The translations under genes and the position numbers were made by a program. Under the pieces are notes generated by a model. It searched no databases. It had not been told where the DNA came from and saw only the letters and a list, made by a program, of their open reading frames with translations. Shown here piece by piece: positions 4,752 through 5,261 of a stretch of 5,261 nt of DNA (positions are counted from its first letter, which is position 1; every line of letters starts with the position of its first letter). The stretch is from Clostridia bacterium (GTDB lineage: Bacteria > Bacillota > Clostridia > Christensenellales > Borkfalkiaceae), in contig JAIDOO010000267.1 of NCBI GenBank assembly GCA_029063275.1, forward strand, positions 1 to 5,261, written 5' to 3'.

Positions 4752-4806
4752 GTCGTTTAAATGACGTTTTTCGCGTTTATATATAAATGTACGGGGGTTG
4801 GTTAAA

Positions 4807-5261
4807 ATGACAAGCAAATCCAAAAAAATAGCTTACGCTTTTTCTACGGTAATTTGCTTTCTTGTCGCGGGTTTGATGTTGTTTATAGGCTTCGGTATTC
4901 CGGCTATCAGCTTTTCCCGCTATAACGAAAGCAATACTTATGAATACGAAGCTACATTTATAAAAAAAGAAACGAGCGCAAACGGCTGGCAGATTTACGT
5001 GCGTGAATACGATTGCTTCCTTACGTTTGCCAGCGGTGCTCTTGCCGACAAGCAGAATTTATACAATTTGACGGCAGGCGACAAATTGAGTTTCCGAAGC
5101 GAAATGAAAATAGAAACCATAGAGGAAACTGAAAACATTAACAGCTTTCCGATTGTTACTCTGAGTTCCGAAGGGAACGACATAGTAACTTTTGAAAGCT
5201 CAAAAGCGTTTGAAGAGAAAGAAACTATAAGCAATAGAATTACCTGCATAGTATTTACTAT
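4807..5261 (+). CDS. Membrane-anchored protein of unknown function, 3' end beyond window
   Basis: An open frame of 151 complete codons starts at the ATG at 4807 and is still open at the window edge. The protein begins MTSKSKKIAYAFSTVICFLV with a hydrophobic helix at about residues 9-35, followed by a polar, strand-rich domain (about 36-140) with YEYEATFIKKE, WQIYVREYDCFLTF and LTAGDKLSFR. The last visible residues, ISNRITCIVFT, look like the beginning of a second membrane helix, so the layout is probably helix, extracytoplasmic beta domain, helix. GGGGG at 4793-4797, nine bases before the ATG, is the likely ribosome binding site, though a poor one. I cannot assign a family; the layout resembles small clostridial membrane proteins with a beta-rich outer domain. 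It is divergent from the tRNA operon and has its own promoter. Confidence 0.8.
   Translation, partial: MTSKSKKIAYAFSTVICFLVAGLMLFIGFGIPAISFSRYNESNTYEYEATFIKKETSANGWQIYVREYDCFLTFASGALADKQNLYNLTAGDKLSFRSEMKIETIEETENINSFPIVTLSSEGNDIVTFESSKAFEEKETISNRITCIVFT

Noticed and set aside
4734..4806. A riboswitch or T-box in the leader of the right-edge gene
   Set aside because: At about 73 nt the leader is too short for most classes, has no T-box motif and no terminator-antiterminator pair; only the inverted repeat near its start is notable.
4995..5249. Minus-strand open frame of 84 codons
   Set aside because: It overlaps the plus-strand gene that starts at 4807, which has a promoter, a membrane helix and a frame open to the window end. 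The shadow has no upstream signals.

Overview
The window looks like chromosome of an AT-rich, low-GC anaerobic member of the Bacillota, probably class Clostridia. The reasons are AGGAG-type ribosome binding sites, sigma-A promoters with TATAAT-like boxes, intrinsic terminators, a rubrerythrin, a small clostridial-type Fe-S protein, a lipoprotein with a Gram-positive style signal peptide, and tRNA genes with encoded CCA. The species cannot be named from the sequence.

Layout. Nearly everything is read on the minus strand as short units with their own promoters. (1) Bases 1-5 hold the first codon of a minus-strand gene that leaves the window; its ribosome binding site and a strong promoter lie at 16-70. 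(2) Rubrerythrin (273-812) follows, with a near-perfect terminator at 151-192 and a promoter at 833-861. (3) A 481-residue lipoprotein of unknown function (1010-2455) has a terminator at 949-980 and a promoter at 2545-2574. (4) A 62-residue ferredoxin-like protein (2615-2803) has its own promoter at 2853-2881. (5) Bases 2900-3345 form a gene-poor, repeat-rich stretch. It holds a hydrophobic reading frame without a start codon (2924-3112), a copy of the terminator that follows the tRNA operon (3105-3180), a compact structured element with 7-bp inverted ends (3173-3295), and a terminator (3298-3320). (6) A two-helix membrane protein of unknown function (3346-4287) has a promoter so close to its ATG that its mRNA should be leaderless. 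(7) tRNA-Val(GAC) and tRNA-Ala(CGC) form an operon (4433-4591) with a strong promoter and a hairpin-in-loop terminator. (8) Divergent from the tRNAs, a plus-strand promoter with an adjacent 9-bp perfect inverted repeat drives a membrane-anchored protein (4807 onward) cut off by the window end.

How it fits together. Rubrerythrin and the unseen left-edge gene share an identical 14-nt block over their -35 boxes, which suggests co-regulation, possibly by an oxidative-stress regulator. The membrane gene at 3346-4287 lies between two direct copies of the tRNA terminator sequence (about 76 bp each, about 1.26 kb apart). Its stop codon is inside another repeat copy. The segment may therefore have been inserted or rearranged next to the tRNA operon. 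No integrase, transposase, CRISPR array or recognisable defence gene is visible. The repeat and structured-RNA cluster at 3105-3355 is the most unusual part of the window.
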